Origin: Saprospiraceae bacterium
Lineage (GTDB): Bacteria > Bacteroidota > Bacteroidia > Chitinophagales > Saprospiraceae
DNA: 64,000 nucleotides
Assembly (NCBI GenBank): GCA_020437105.1
Contig: JAGQWR010000039.1
Span: forward strand, 18,963 to 82,962
Direction: 5' to 3'
Shown here: positions 8,920-18,921 of the stretch, in pieces
How the letters are laid out: each line of letters begins with the position of its first letter
Position numbering within the stretch: the stretch's first letter is position 1
Translations under genes and position numbers: made by a program
The notes under the pieces: model-generated
What the model saw: only the letters and a program-made list of their open reading frames with translations
Told to the model about the DNA's origin: nothing
Databases searched by the model: none

Positions 8920-10164
8920 TTATTGCTCCTCTCCATCAAATTCGGACGCCAGAATACGCAACAAATCTGCAACCGTCTCTTCCTCCAGGTCGGTTCGGCG
9001 CAGAAGTTCTTCTTTACTTAATTCCAGTACACTGCGGGCGGTATCACAACCGATCCCTTTCAGGGTGTCGATGATCCAGCTTTCGATCTCATCGGAGAAT
9101 TCTTCCAAATCGACATCATCGATTTCCATTTCGTCAACATTCCGGAAGACGTCCAGCTCGTACCCAGTTAATTTACTGGCTAATTTAATATTTGTTCCTC
9201 CCTTGCCAATGGCCAGAGAAACCTGATCTGGTTCCAGATAGACACTCGCCCGACCTGCAGCTTCATCAATAACGATAGAAGTAACTTTTGCCGGAGTCAG
9301 AGCCCGCTGGATAAAGAGTGATTCGTTGTTCGTAAAGTTTACGATATCTATATTTTCATTCCGGAGCTCGCGAACGATTCCGTGAATCCGAGAACCTTTC
9401 ATACCTACACAGGCACCAACCGGATCAATCCGGTCGTCGTATGATTCTACAGCCACTTTAGCGCGATCACCTGGAAGTCGAACAATTTTCTTAACAGTAA
9501 TGAGTCCGTCTTCAATTTCCGGTACTTCCTGCTCCAATAATTTTTCGAGGAAGGAAGGATCTGTACGAGAAACCACAACAATTGGATTATTGTTCCGTAT
9601 TTCTACTTTTTTGATCACACCCCGTACCATATCCCCTTTGCGGAAATTTTCACCACGAATGGTTTCACTCCGAGGAAGAACAAGCTCATTTCCGGTTACA
9701 TCATCAATAATAAAGATCTCCCGTTTAAGTGGCTGATGCACTTCTCCCAGAATAATCTCTCCGATGCGCTCGCTGTACTGACGATAAACCTCATCTTTCT
9801 CCAACTCCATGATACGAGAGATAAGTGTTTGCCGGGCAGCCATAATAGCCCGACGACCAAAGTCCTCGAGAAACAGCTGTTCGTAACAATCTTCTCCAAT
9901 CTCGTAATCTTCATCAATACTTGATGCTTCAGAAATGGAAATCTGACTACGGTCTTCCATTACTTCACCATCTGGTACGATCTCCCGCACACGCCAAAGC
10001 TCTAAGTCACCTTGCTGTGTGTTTACGATCACATCAAAATTTTCATCCGACCCGAATTTTTTTCGAATCAGAGTGCGGAACACATCCTCCAGAACCCGGA
10101 CCATTGTTGGCCGGTCGATATTCTTCATGGATTTGAATTCCGAGAAGGTATCTACCAAATTCAT
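8920..10164 (-). CDS. nusA: Transcription termination/antitermination factor NusA
   Basis: RNA-polymerase-associated elongation factor that affects pausing, termination and antitermination. The 414-residue protein has the N-terminal polymerase-binding domain (MNLVDTFSEFKSMKNIDRPTMVRVLEDVFRTLI), an S1 domain near residues 130-200, and KH domains (GACVGMKGSRIHGIVRELRNENIDI and AIGKGGTNIKLASKLTGYELDV). It ends with a single helix-hairpin-helix-like domain (about 345-408) rather than the two acidic repeats of E. coli NusA. It is 60 nt after rimP and 191 nt before infB, the usual conserved order. Confidence 0.97.
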   Translation of the reverse strand: MNLVDTFSEFKSMKNIDRPTMVRVLEDVFRTLIRKKFGSDENFDVIVNTQQGDLELWRVREIVPDGEVMEDRSQISISEASSIDEDYEIGEDCYEQLFLEDFGRRAIMAARQTLISRIMELEKDEVYRQYSERIGEIILGEVHQPLKREIFIIDDVTGNELVLPRSETIRGENFRKGDMVRGVIKKVEIRNNNPIVVVSRTDPSFLEKLLEQEVPEIEDGLITVKKIVRLPGDRAKVAVESYDDRIDPVGACVGMKGSRIHGIVRELRNENIDIVNFTNNESLFIQRALTPAKVTSIVIDEAAGRASVYLEPDQVSLAIGKGGTNIKLASKLTGYELDVFRNVDEMEIDDVDLEEFSDEIESWIIDTLKGIGCDTARSVLELSKEELLRRTDLEEETVADLLRILASEFDGEEQ

Positions 10165-10224
10165 CGCACAGTTATTAATTTTCAGAATACCAGCCCTTCT
10201 CTTCCGGCCAAGGCACTCCTTTTT

Positions 10225-10704
10225 TTATTTAAAACTTAATTTCACTATAGCTTTTTCAATTTCCGAAAAGGAAACCTGTGGGCTTTCTGTTATGGTCTTT
10301 TTACGTTTACCTTCAAGTATGCGCACCTTGCGCTCCAGTGTGACCCCATCGGTATCAACCGAAATCAACTTTCCTTCCAACTCCGTCCCATCCTTCAATT
10401 TTACATCAAGGGTTCGGCCAATGTGTTTGGGATATTGCCGCGGTATTAGCAGGGGCCGCTCAGCTCCGGGAGAAGACACTTCAATGGTGTAGGTTTCCCC
10501 GAGCCAGCCATTTGTCTCAATAGCCTTCTCCAGAAATCGGCTAATTTCCCGACAACGGTCGAAATCGATCCCTCTGTCACTATCGACAAATACTTCCAGC
10601 TTTTGCCGGTTGGGATCAAATCGAATGTTGATCAAAAAACAGTCTTGAAATGTATCTTCCTGAAATAAGCCTTCTAATTCGGCTTCAATACGCTGTTCAA
10701 TCAC
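10225..10704 (-). CDS. rimP: Ribosome maturation factor RimP
   Basis: 30S subunit maturation factor. The two-domain RimP pattern is visible: DCFLINIRFDPNRQKLEVFVDSDRGIDFDRCREISRFLE, then YTIEVSSPGAERPLLIPRQYPKHIGR, the conserved VSSPG...PL motif. There is an in-frame ATG at 10734, but it falls in the loop and stem of a strong hairpin. The GTG at 10704 gives MIEQRIEAELEGLF, a more usual RimP start, so it is preferred here (159 residues); the longer 169-residue form is possible. First gene of rimP-nusA-infB, with its own promoter at 10771-10800. Confidence 0.9.
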   Translation of the reverse strand: MIEQRIEAELEGLFQEDTFQDCFLINIRFDPNRQKLEVFVDSDRGIDFDRCREISRFLEKAIETNGWLGETYTIEVSSPGAERPLLIPRQYPKHIGRTLDVKLKDGTELEGKLISVDTDGVTLERKVRILEGKRKKTITESPQVSFSEIEKAIVKLSFK

Positions 10705-10721
10705 AGAATATCTAAAATTAA

Positions 10722-10748
10722 AAAGAGGGAACATGGTGTTCCCTCTTT
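10722..10748 (-). terminator. Strong hairpin: rpoN terminator and/or rimP leader attenuator
   Basis: A perfect 12-bp stem (10722-10733 with 10737-10748) with a 3-nt loop. On the minus strand it is followed by T-rich sequence (TTTAATTTT). It lies about 70 nt after the rpoN stop, so it can end rpoN transcription. It also lies about 16 nt downstream of the predicted rimP transcription start, and the first in-frame rimP ATG is inside it. Confidence 0.7.
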
Positions 10749-10770
10749 GTTTTCTTTCCTAAATTCCCTG

Positions 10771-10800
10771 CAAATATAAGGGAAACAATTGGGATATCAA
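10771..10800 (-). promoter_or_regulatory. Promoter of the rimP-nusA-infB operon
   Basis: On the minus strand TTG (10800-10798) is followed after 19 nt by TATATTTG (10778-10771), a complete match to the Bacteroidota promoter pattern. Transcription would start near 10764, upstream of the 10722-10748 hairpin. Confidence 0.65.
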
Positions 10801-10816
10801 AGCGCACCAACAACTA

Positions 10817-12316
10817 CTACAACTCCTTTCGCAGGCGGGCCACTGATATATTCAATTGTTCGCGGTATTTAGCCACGGTTCGACGGGCAATATTGTATCC
10901 CTTATCCTGAAGCATATCTTTCAGTTTTTCATCCGAATAAGGCTTGCGTTTGTTCTCCTTCCCGATGATTTCCGAAAGAATTTTCTTTACCTCGAACGTA
11001 CTCACCTCTTCCCCATCCTGAGTTTGAAGACTTTCAGAGAAAAAGTCCTTCAATCGTTTAGTCCCAAACTCGGTTTGAACAAATTTGCTGTTGGCAACCC
11101 TCGAAACAGTAGATATATCCAAGCCGGTAATATCGGCTATATCCTTTAAGATCATCGGACGAAGTCTTCGTTGATCCCCACTTAGAAAAAAATCTTCCTG
11201 GTACCGCATGATGGAATACATAGTACGATACATGGTATCCTGCCGTTGTTGAATGGCATCTATAAACCAACGGGCACTATCAATTTTCTGCTTAATAAAC
11301 GTATAGGTCTCCTTTTCCCGTTGCCCCATACTGGCGTTTGTCCGCTTCCGGTAGGAGCGCAACATTTCCTGATACTGTTCACTGACGCGCAAATCCGGCG
11401 CATTTCGGGAATTGAGGCTTAACTCCAACTCACCTTCCCGGTTGATTATGATAAAATCGGGTACGACATATTGTATCGGACCAGAATTACCGCTGCTATG
11501 ACCGCTGGCTGGCTTTGGATTGAGTTTTATAATCTCATCCATGGCCCCACGCAATTCCGATTCATCCACCTCCAGTTGCTTTTGCAGTCGGGCAAAATGT
11601 TTTTTAGCAAAGGATTCGAAATGTTTGTCAATGAGTTGTTCGGCCAACTCCAGGTTTTCGCGATCGTCTAATCGAAGGTCTTCTTGTTCTAATAAGCCCC
11701 TCAGTTGTATCAACAAACACTCGCGCAGGTCACGCGCCCCGGTACCCGGCGGATCAAAACGCTGGATTTTTTGCAGCCAGTGTTCTACTTCCGAAACATC
11801 GGCAGAAACCCCCTGTGAAAACATGAGGTCATCAATAATATGGATCGGGTCTCTTCTCAAATACCCGTCATCATCAATACTTCCAATGATCTGCCTGGCA
11901 ATTATCTCCTGGCGCTCATCCTCAAACTCCAGTAGCTGCAATTGCTGTTGCAGGTATTCCTGAAAACTATCCTGAACCGGAATTGGAATGGTTTTATCCT
12001 CTTCGGTAGAGGTATAATCACCCGAGCGCAGTTTATAAGACCCTGGATCATCTTCTATATAATCAGACAGGTAATCGTCTAACTCAAATTCTTCCTCCCG
12101 CTCCGGTGCTTCCGTTCCATCGTCAATCGGACCGTCCTCCTGCCCGTACAGGTCATCTACCACATTTTCCCCTTCTTCCAGTACCGGATTTTCTTCGAGC
12201 TCTTCCTTAATCCGCTGCTCCAAAGACGACGTAGGCACCTGCAACAGTTTCATTAATTGAATCTGTTGAGGAGATAACTTCTGGACCAGTTTTTGACTCA
12301 GGTTCTGCTTGAACAT
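10817..12316 (-). CDS. rpoN: RNA polymerase sigma-54 factor
   Basis: Alternative sigma factor that recognises -24/-12 promoters and needs AAA+ activators. 499 residues. The N-terminal activator-responsive region I is present (MFKQNLSQKLVQKLSPQQIQLMKLLQVPTSSLEQRI), followed by an acidic region II (about 48-110), the core-binding region, the helix-turn-helix LKDIADITGLDISTVSRVANSKFV, and the C-terminal RpoN box ARRTVAKYRE (near 477-486). No sigma-54 activator is encoded in this window. It ends at the hairpin 10722-10748. Upstream of its start are two TATTTACACC direct repeats. Confidence 0.97.
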   Translation of the reverse strand: MFKQNLSQKLVQKLSPQQIQLMKLLQVPTSSLEQRIKEELEENPVLEEGENVVDDLYGQEDGPIDDGTEAPEREEEFELDDYLSDYIEDDPGSYKLRSGDYTSTEEDKTIPIPVQDSFQEYLQQQLQLLEFEDERQEIIARQIIGSIDDDGYLRRDPIHIIDDLMFSQGVSADVSEVEHWLQKIQRFDPPGTGARDLRECLLIQLRGLLEQEDLRLDDRENLELAEQLIDKHFESFAKKHFARLQKQLEVDESELRGAMDEIIKLNPKPASGHSSGNSGPIQYVVPDFIIINREGELELSLNSRNAPDLRVSEQYQEMLRSYRKRTNASMGQREKETYTFIKQKIDSARWFIDAIQQRQDTMYRTMYSIMRYQEDFFLSGDQRRLRPMILKDIADITGLDISTVSRVANSKFVQTEFGTKRLKDFFSESLQTQDGEEVSTFEVKKILSEIIGKENKRKPYSDEKLKDMLQDKGYNIARRTVAKYREQLNISVARLRKEL

Positions 12317-12716
12317 CTTTTTTTCTTATCGCTTCTCGCGAAAATATTTACACCTAATTTTGCATTACTATTTACACCCTAAGTAGTTTAAAAACCTCGA
12401 GAATAACTATAACACGCTGACGTATAGTGGTTTAAATCGGGCCCGGGAATACGTTTGAACCCCCAATGCTCGTGGAGAGCGTATTCAAACGTTCTTGGAC
12501 TTTTTGGTACAGGTAGCTGCCACCAAATTTGAAACTCAAACCAACAAATGATTTAAATTTCTAATGCAAGTTAGGACATTTTACCCGTTTCCGCTTGCTT
12601 ACAGCAAAAAATATGCCGATTTTTTATCATATGTTTTAAAGATTCGGATTCCGATCTCCTTTAGCTGATTTTTATGATTCTCTTACTTACCTTTATCACC
12701 TTTGAAAATTAGCCTT
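12317..12716. other. Divergent rpoN / aminopeptidase spacer with repeats and a nested inverted repeat
   Basis: About 400 bp without a gene. It holds two direct repeats TATTTACACC (12345-12354 and 12369-12378, 24 bp apart) just upstream of rpoN. It also holds an inverted repeat ACGTTTGAA (12451-12459) / TTCAAACGT (12484-12492) whose loop contains a smaller GCTC/GAGC stem (12468-12471 with 12477-12480). No full TTG-N17-23-TAnnTTTG promoter was found for either gene; TACCTTTA before the aminopeptidase is a near match. Function unknown. Confidence 0.4.
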
Positions 12717-14501
12717 ATGAATATCCCTGATCGTTTGATAGCCCTGCGGCAGCAAATGCAGCAACACCATATTGATGCCATCATTATCCCAAGCAGCGAC
12801 TCACACCAAAGTGAATATGTTGCAGCCCACTGGCAGTCCCGGGTTTGGATTTCCGGATTTACCGGTTCTGCCGGCACTGTAGCATTAAGTGCCACAAAAG
12901 CAGGATTGTGGACAGACAGTCGCTACTGGATTCAGGCGGAAGAGCAACTTCGGGGAACAGGAATTGAGCTGCACAAACAAATAAATCGTGCGCAGCCTAC
13001 TTTTCTAAAATGGGCAGTAGAACAAATTCCGGAGAATGGCAAAATTGCGATTGACGGACGCCAACTTTCTGAAAGCGAATACCGCATGTATGCGCGTTTA
13101 TTGAAATCCCGAAACATCGAGCTGGTCACCGACCTGGATCTTGTTGGAGCAGCATGGCCCACACGCCCACAACTGCCTGACAATCCGATTTTTGAGCACC
13201 CAACAGTATATGCCGGAAAAAGCCGGGAAGAAAAACTGTTGGAAGTACGCAATCACATGGAACGACTCCGTGTACCCAATTACCTGCTTACCGGATTGGA
13301 TGACATCGCCTGGCTCTTCAACCTTCGGGGCACAGATGTAGCTTGCAACCCGGTTTTTTATGCCTATGCGTCAATAAGTCCGGACAATGTAACCCTGTTT
13401 GTAGATGCGGCAAAAGTACCCAACGAACTTCGAAAAGAACTGGCAGAGGCAGGCATCGAACTCAGGCCCTATGATTCTATCCTCGAATTTTGTACAAATT
13501 TTCCGGAAGGGCAGGTATTGACACAACCAACATCACTCAACAGACTGCTTTATCAAGCCTTACCTCCCAAACAAATTATCGAAGGGCCCAATATTGTGCG
13601 GCATCTCAAGGCTATCAAAAACGAAACAGAGATAAATCACCTCAAAGAAGCCATGCGCAAGGACGGTGTCGCTTTACTGCGACTTTTCCGCTGGCTGGAC
13701 AAGATGTTGGATGCGGGAGAAGCAGTGACAGAGGTTCAGGTTGCTGAGCAATTAGATCAATTTCGGGCAGCTCAAAGCGGATACCACGGCGAGTCCTTTA
13801 ATGCTATCGTAGGCTACCAGGGCAATGGCGCGATCGTGCATTATCACGCCATGCCGGAGACTTGTGCGACCATAAAAAAAGCTGGCGTTTTGTTGCTTGA
13901 TAGCGGCGGACAATACATAGATGGAACCACCGATATCACACGTACCGTTGCTTTAGGGCCTGTCGGCGAAAAAACAAAGCTGGCTTACACACTCGTACTC
14001 CAGGGACATATTGCATTGGCTAATATCCGGTTTCCTGAAGGTACAAACGGCGCTCAGCTCGACCCGCTGGCGCGCATGTATTTGTGGAATCATGGCATGA
14101 ATTACGGCCATGGCACCGGGCACGGGGTTGGATTTTTCCTGAATGTACACGAACCGCCACAGGGTTTTGTGGCAAGTGCTGCCGGAAATGGTCTCACACC
14201 ATTTAAAGTAGGTATGCTTACCTCCAACGAACCCGGCTATTACGAAGCGAATGAATTCGGTATTCGAATTGAAAACCTGGTCGTTTGTGTACCTGACCGC
14301 GAAACGCCTTCCGGTAATTTCCTGAAATTTGATACCATTACGTATTTCCCTATTGAGTTGGACATGGTCAAAAAAGACATGCTCAGTTCGGAGGAAATTG
14401 ACTGGATCAACAACTACCACCAAATGGTTTATCAGGAATTAGCTTCCCGCGTAAGCGAAGAAGAAAAAGCCTGGTTGAAAACCAAGTGTGCGGCAATTTA
14501 G
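12717..14501 (+). CDS. Aminopeptidase P family protein (M24, Xaa-Pro aminopeptidase)
   Basis: Metallopeptidase that removes an N-terminal residue preceding proline. It is the long, three-domain type also found in eukaryotic cytosolic aminopeptidase P: two creatinase-like N-terminal domains (IDAIIIPSSDSHQSEYVAAHWQSRVWISGFTGSAGT and WLFNLRGTDVACNPVFYAYA) and a catalytic pita-bread domain. Metal ligands are visible in LLDSGGQYIDGTTDITRT (two Asp), GHGTGHGVGFFLNVHEPP (His), SNEPGYYEANEFGIRIEN (two Glu). A C-terminal extension follows. An in-frame TTG lies at 12702, but the ATG at 12717 is the more natural start (about 594 residues). It has no signal peptide, so it is cytoplasmic. The gene ends 1 nt before the convergent icmF stop. 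Confidence 0.94.
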   Translation: MNIPDRLIALRQQMQQHHIDAIIIPSSDSHQSEYVAAHWQSRVWISGFTGSAGTVALSATKAGLWTDSRYWIQAEEQLRGTGIELHKQINRAQPTFLKWAVEQIPENGKIAIDGRQLSESEYRMYARLLKSRNIELVTDLDLVGAAWPTRPQLPDNPIFEHPTVYAGKSREEKLLEVRNHMERLRVPNYLLTGLDDIAWLFNLRGTDVACNPVFYAYASISPDNVTLFVDAAKVPNELRKELAEAGIELRPYDSILEFCTNFPEGQVLTQPTSLNRLLYQALPPKQIIEGPNIVRHLKAIKNETEINHLKEAMRKDGVALLRLFRWLDKMLDAGEAVTEVQVAEQLDQFRAAQSGYHGESFNAIVGYQGNGAIVHYHAMPETCATIKKAGVLLLDSGGQYIDGTTDITRTVALGPVGEKTKLAYTLVLQGHIALANIRFPEGTNGAQLDPLARMYLWNHGMNYGHGTGHGVGFFLNVHEPPQGFVASAAGNGLTPFKVGMLTSNEPGYYEANEFGIRIENLVVCVPDRETPSGNFLKFDTITYFPIELDMVKKDMLSSEEIDWINNYHQMVYQELASRVSEEEKAWLKTKCAAI

Positions 14502-14502
14502 C

Positions 14503-17500
14503 CTACATATTGCGGCGGTACTGGCCGCCTACTTCATAGAGTGCATTTGTAATTTGTCCGAGTGAAGCTACCTTGGCAGCTTCCATTAATTCGGCGAAAA
14601 TGTTCTCGTTTTTGACAGCCGCTTTCTGCAATTGGCGCAGATATTCGCCAGATATGTCTTTTTTGGATTCCTTCAACAGCTCTAATGTCTCAATTTGATC
14701 TTCTTTTTCCTGGGTTGTTGCCCGGATTACCTCTTTCGGGATAATCGTCGGAGAGCCTTCTTTATTCAGAAAGGTGTTCACCCCGATGATCGGGTATTCG
14801 CCATTGTGTTTAAGGGTTTCGTAGTACAGGCTTTCCTCCTGAATTTTACCCCGTTGGTACATCGTTTCCATCGCTCCTAATACGCCGCCACGCTCCGTGA
14901 TCCGATCAAATTCGGTGAGTACTGCTTCTTCTACCAGGTCGGTCAGTTCTTCGATGATAAAAGAACCCTGTAATGGATTCTCATTTTTCGCCAGTCCCAA
15001 CTCATGATTGATAATCATTTGGATAGCGACAGCACGTCGCACGCTCTCTTCTGTGGGCGTCGTGATCGCCTCATCATAGGCATTTGTATGTAAGGAATTA
15101 CAATTGTCGTAGATAGCGTAAAGCGCCTGTAGTGTAGTACGAATATCATTGAAAGATATCTCCTGGGCATGCAGTGATCGCCCGGAGGTCTGAATGTGAT
15201 ACTTAAGCATTTGAGAGCGCTCATTTCCACCATATTTTTCCTTCATGGCTTTCGCCCAAATACGCCGGGCAACTCGTCCGATTACGGCGTATTCCGGATC
15301 AATTCCGTTGGAGAAAAAGAAGGACAAATTAGGCGCAAAATCATCAATATGCATACCTCGGGAAAGGTAGTATTCCACGAAAGTGAAGCCATTTGACAAG
15401 GTAAAGGCTAGTTGCGTAATGGGGTTTGCGCCCGCTTCAGCAATATGATATCCCGAAATCGAAACCGAGTAAAAATTGCGCACCCGGTTGTTGATAAAAT
15501 ACTCTTGTACATCGCCCATGAGTTTCAATGAAAACTCGGTGGAAAAAATACAGGTATTCTGGGCCTGGTCTTCCTTCAAAATATCTGCTTGCACGGTTCC
15601 CCGAACAGAAGATAAAGCCCGCACTTTACATTCGGCGTAAGCCTGCTCATCTAATATCATATCGCCGGTCAACCCAAGCAGCATCAATCCCAAGCCGTCA
15701 TTTCCCTTAGGTAAACCGCCCCGGTATTTAGGCCGCTTTTTGCCCTGCTTGTCATAAACCTCTACAAATTTAGCTTCCACCTGTTTTTCGAGGCCGTGTT
15801 CTTTAATATAGCGCTCGCATTGCTGGTCAATGGCAGCATTCATGAAAAACGCACAGATAGTAGCTGCCGGCCCGTTAATCGTCATAGACACGGAGGTCTT
15901 CGGATCACAGAGATCAAAACCGGAATAGAGTTTCTTGGCGTCATCCAGGCAGCAAACGCTGACTCCGGAATTACCTACTTTCCCGTAAATATCCGGGCGG
16001 TAATCCGGATCTTCTCCGTAGAGGGTTACACTGTCAAAAGCGGTAGATAGGCGATTGGCAGGCATGCCTTCGGATAAGTAGTGGAAGCGGCGATTGGTGC
16101 GTTCGGGTCCACCTTCTCCGGCAAACATCCGGGTAGGATCTTCTCCTTTTCGCTTGAATGGAAATACGCCAGCAGTGTAGGGAAACTCACCCGGTACATT
16201 CTCCTGTAAGCTCCAGCGTAAGATCTCTCCCCAATCTTTAAATCGGGGCAAAACTACCCGAGGGATACTCGTATGCGAAAGCGATTTGACATGGGTTGGT
16301 ACCCGGATCTCTTTTCCGCGCACAGTGTAAACATATTCCTCACCGGCATAAGCAGCTTTTTTGTCCTCCCACCCTTTGAGGATGCGAAGGCCTTCTCCGG
16401 AAATATCCTGTTGCAACTTGGTATAGGCTTGCTCCAGCGTTTTGATAGCTTGTTTGCTGGCATCCGAGCCATTTTCTTCCATCGCCTCAATTGCCTGACG
16501 AATGCCAAACATCCTCCTTGCAATAGCCACTTCTTTGTTTACCCAGCTGTCATATGACCGGTTATTTTCTGAAATTTCGGAGAGGTATCGGGTGCGATGC
16601 GGGGGGATAATATAGATTTTCTCACTATCTCCTTCTGGCAATTTCAGGTTTGGCGAAAGATCGGCACCGGTGCGTTCGACCAGTTTTTCCATGATCGCCC
16701 GATAGAGGCGATTCATTCCCGGATCATTAAACTGAGAGGCGATCGTACCAAAAACCGGCATTGTAGCCGGATCGACTTCCCAGAGATCGTGGTTGCGCTG
16801 ATATTGTTTTTTGACATCCCGAAGTGCATCCAGCGCCCCTCGTTTATCAAATTTATTCAGCGCAATCAGATCGGCAAAATCGAGCATGTCGATTTTCTCC
16901 AACTGGGTAGCAGCCCCGTATTCCGGCGTCATCACATAAAGCGAAAGATCTGAATGATCAATTATTTCGGTGTCTGATTGTCCGATACCGGAGGTTTCCA
17001 GGATGATGAGGTCATAAGCTGCTGCTTTGAGAATATCCACTGCTACCTGCACATGCTTGGAAAGCGCCAGATTGGATTGGCGTGTAGCCAGGGAGCGCAT
17101 AAACACGCGGGGGTTGTTGACGGAGTTCATCCGAATGCGGTCCCCTAAAAGCGCACCTCCCGTTTTTCGTTTGGAGGGATCGACCGATACAACCGCCATG
17201 GTTTTATCCGGAAAATCGATCAAAAACCGGCGGATCAATTCATCGACCAGACTTGATTTACCGGCACCTCCTGTACCCGTAATTCCGAGTACGGGCACTA
17301 CTTTTTTGGAGACTTTCTTGCGAATATCGTCCAACCATTTTTGGTTGTCTTCCGGAAAATTCTCTGCGGCGGAGATCATACGCGCGATGGAGTGAGCGTC
17401 TTTTTCTCCGTATTTTTTGAGTTCGCCATTCAGTTGATCTCCAACCGGAAAATCGCATTGTTCGAGCACATCATTGATCATGCCCTGCAAGCCCATGTGG

Positions 17501-17883
17501 CGGCCATCGTCGGGTGAATAGATCCGGGTAATTCCGTGTTTTTGAAGGGCTTCGATCTCCACCGGCAGAATTGTACCTCCCCCGCCTCCAAAAATTTTTA
17601 CGTGGCCGGCGCCCCGCTCTTTGAGCAGGTCATACATGTATTTAAAAAACTCATTGTGGCCACCCTGATAGGAAGTGATTGCGACCCCCTGGGCATCTTC
17701 CTGAATAGCGGTATTTACGATTTCATGGACGGAGCGATTATGGCCAAGGTGGATGATCTCTGCGCCAGACCGCTGCATGATCCGGCGCATGATATTGATT
17801 GCTGCATCGTGGCCATCAAACAAAGAGGCTGCGGTGACGATGCGGATTTTATTTTTTGGTTGGTAGGGCGCAATTTTTTCCAT
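14503..17883 (-). CDS. icmF: Fused isobutyryl-CoA mutase with G-protein chaperone
   Basis: Adenosylcobalamin enzyme that interconverts isobutyryl-CoA and n-butyryl-CoA (and in some cases isovaleryl/pivalyl-CoA). 1126 residues in IcmF order: B12-binding domain with DGHDAA at 23-28 (His25 is the cobalt ligand position); MeaB/ArgK-type GTPase with P-loop GTGGAGKS near 203-210 and a following Asp/NKFD motif (ALNKFDKRG); then the substrate-binding TIM barrel. The barrel has [12 protein letters not shown] near 566-577, where methylmalonyl-CoA mutase has Tyr and Arg in PYTRGPYPT; the Phe here is diagnostic of IcmF. It stands alone, convergent with the aminopeptidase gene. It probably serves branched-chain acyl-CoA metabolism. 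Confidence 0.93.
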   Translation of the reverse strand: MEKIAPYQPKNKIRIVTAASLFDGHDAAINIMRRIMQRSGAEIIHLGHNRSVHEIVNTAIQEDAQGVAITSYQGGHNEFFKYMYDLLKERGAGHVKIFGGGGGTILPVEIEALQKHGITRIYSPDDGRHMGLQGMINDVLEQCDFPVGDQLNGELKKYGEKDAHSIARMISAAENFPEDNQKWLDDIRKKVSKKVVPVLGITGTGGAGKSSLVDELIRRFLIDFPDKTMAVVSVDPSKRKTGGALLGDRIRMNSVNNPRVFMRSLATRQSNLALSKHVQVAVDILKAAAYDLIILETSGIGQSDTEIIDHSDLSLYVMTPEYGAATQLEKIDMLDFADLIALNKFDKRGALDALRDVKKQYQRNHDLWEVDPATMPVFGTIASQFNDPGMNRLYRAIMEKLVERTGADLSPNLKLPEGDSEKIYIIPPHRTRYLSEISENNRSYDSWVNKEVAIARRMFGIRQAIEAMEENGSDASKQAIKTLEQAYTKLQQDISGEGLRILKGWEDKKAAYAGEEYVYTVRGKEIRVPTHVKSLSHTSIPRVVLPRFKDWGEILRWSLQENVPGEFPYTAGVFPFKRKGEDPTRMFAGEGGPERTNRRFHYLSEGMPANRLSTAFDSVTLYGEDPDYRPDIYGKVGNSGVSVCCLDDAKKLYSGFDLCDPKTSVSMTINGPAATICAFFMNAAIDQQCERYIKEHGLEKQVEAKFVEVYDKQGKKRPKYRGGLPKGNDGLGLMLLGLTGDMILDEQAYAECKVRALSSVRGTVQADILKEDQAQNTCIFSTEFSLKLMGDVQEYFINNRVRNFYSVSISGYHIAEAGANPITQLAFTLSNGFTFVEYYLSRGMHIDDFAPNLSFFFSNGIDPEYAVIGRVARRIWAKAMKEKYGGNERSQMLKYHIQTSGRSLHAQEISFNDIRTTLQALYAIYDNCNSLHTNAYDEAITTPTEESVRRAVAIQMIINHELGLAKNENPLQGSFIIEELTDLVEEAVLTEFDRITERGGVLGAMETMYQRGKIQEESLYYETLKHNGEYPIIGVNTFLNKEGSPTIIPKEVIRATTQEKEDQIETLELLKESKKDISGEYLRQLQKAAVKNENIFAELMEAAKVASLGQITNALYEVGGQYRRNM

Positions 17884-17973
17884 AATTCTCCATTTAATTA
17901 GATCGACACTACCCGCTTTGTCAGGAAAAGCGAATATGCAGTGCTAAACCTGAAAAGACTTATCTTCAACTTT

Positions 17974-18921
17974 ATGAATATCGACCTGTCTTCTGCTACT
18001 TTATCCCGCAAAATTACAAATTTTTCCGGGCGGGTTTTCGGTATTCTTCGGATCAGTCTGCTGCTATTTTTTCTTTTTGCTTTGTTAGTCCGGGTTGGAG
18101 CACAACAGAAAGCGTCTAATAAAATAAAGCTACCCGAAGAATTACGCGAAGTTTCCGGGCTTTATATTGAAAGTCCGGATCGGTTTTGGTGGCACAATGA
18201 CAGCAGTAATCCACCTATCCTCTTTCAAACTGATGCGCAGGGAAACATCCGGGAAGAAATATGCCTGGACACCTGGAAGAACAAGGATTGGGAAGATATC
18301 ACGGCAGATGATTCCGGAAATATTTACATAGGCGACTTTGGCAACAATTGCAATTGCCGAACCGATTTACGGATATACATCTACAACCAGGAAACGGAAG
18401 CACTTGCGACCATTGAATTTACCCTGGAAGATCAGACTTTATTTCCGCCTGACAAGAAAGACCAGCGTTTTGACCTGGAAGCTTTTTTCTGGCATGATGG
18501 CACATTGCATCTATTCTCCAAAAACACGCTGCATGGTGGGGATTGGGTATCCACGCATTATGTGTTGTCGGAAAGCCCGGGCACACAGGTAGCGCAGGTA
18601 TATGAATCGATTGTTTTGCCAAAACGTGTCGTAACCGGGGCAGCGATCAGCGCAGATGGCAAGACTGTTGCACTCGTAGCTTATCGCTTTAAAATGCTCC
18701 TGGGTTTTATTCCTTTTTCACAGGCCAGTGTTTTTGTGTTTTCAGAATTTGAAGGCAGCAATTATTTTCAGGGCAATATGAAAAAGAAAGCGATCCCTCC
18801 TTTTTTTATTGCCACGCAATACGAATCCATTGACTTTCTGGATGCCCAAACCGTTTATGTAGCCTCTGAACGCACACTGTTTATCCGGCCGCGCGCCAAA
18901 AAAATGAAGATTTTACCTTGA
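17974..18921 (+). CDS. Exported protein of unknown function, possibly beta-propeller
   Basis: Not recognised as a named family. It has a long N-terminal region ending in a strong hydrophobic segment (ISLLLFFLFALLVRVGAQQ), suggesting a signal peptide. The mature part has recurring short strands such as DWEDITADDSGNIYIGDFGNN and AISADGKTVALVAYRF, reminiscent of beta-propeller or SdiA-regulated-like proteins that compare stored and observed values. A Cys pair (NCNCR) lies in the first third. No T9SS sorting domain is visible. The frame opens with a GTG at 17941; the ATG at 17974 is preferred (315 residues). Its stop overlaps the TTG start of the next gene, so the two are translationally coupled. 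Confidence 0.65.
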   Translation: MNIDLSSATLSRKITNFSGRVFGILRISLLLFFLFALLVRVGAQQKASNKIKLPEELREVSGLYIESPDRFWWHNDSSNPPILFQTDAQGNIREEICLDTWKNKDWEDITADDSGNIYIGDFGNNCNCRTDLRIYIYNQETEALATIEFTLEDQTLFPPDKKDQRFDLEAFFWHDGTLHLFSKNTLHGGDWVSTHYVLSESPGTQVAQVYESIVLPKRVVTGAAISADGKTVALVAYRFKMLLGFIPFSQASVFVFSEFEGSNYFQGNMKKKAIPPFFIATQYESIDFLDAQTVYVASERTLFIRPRAKKMKILP

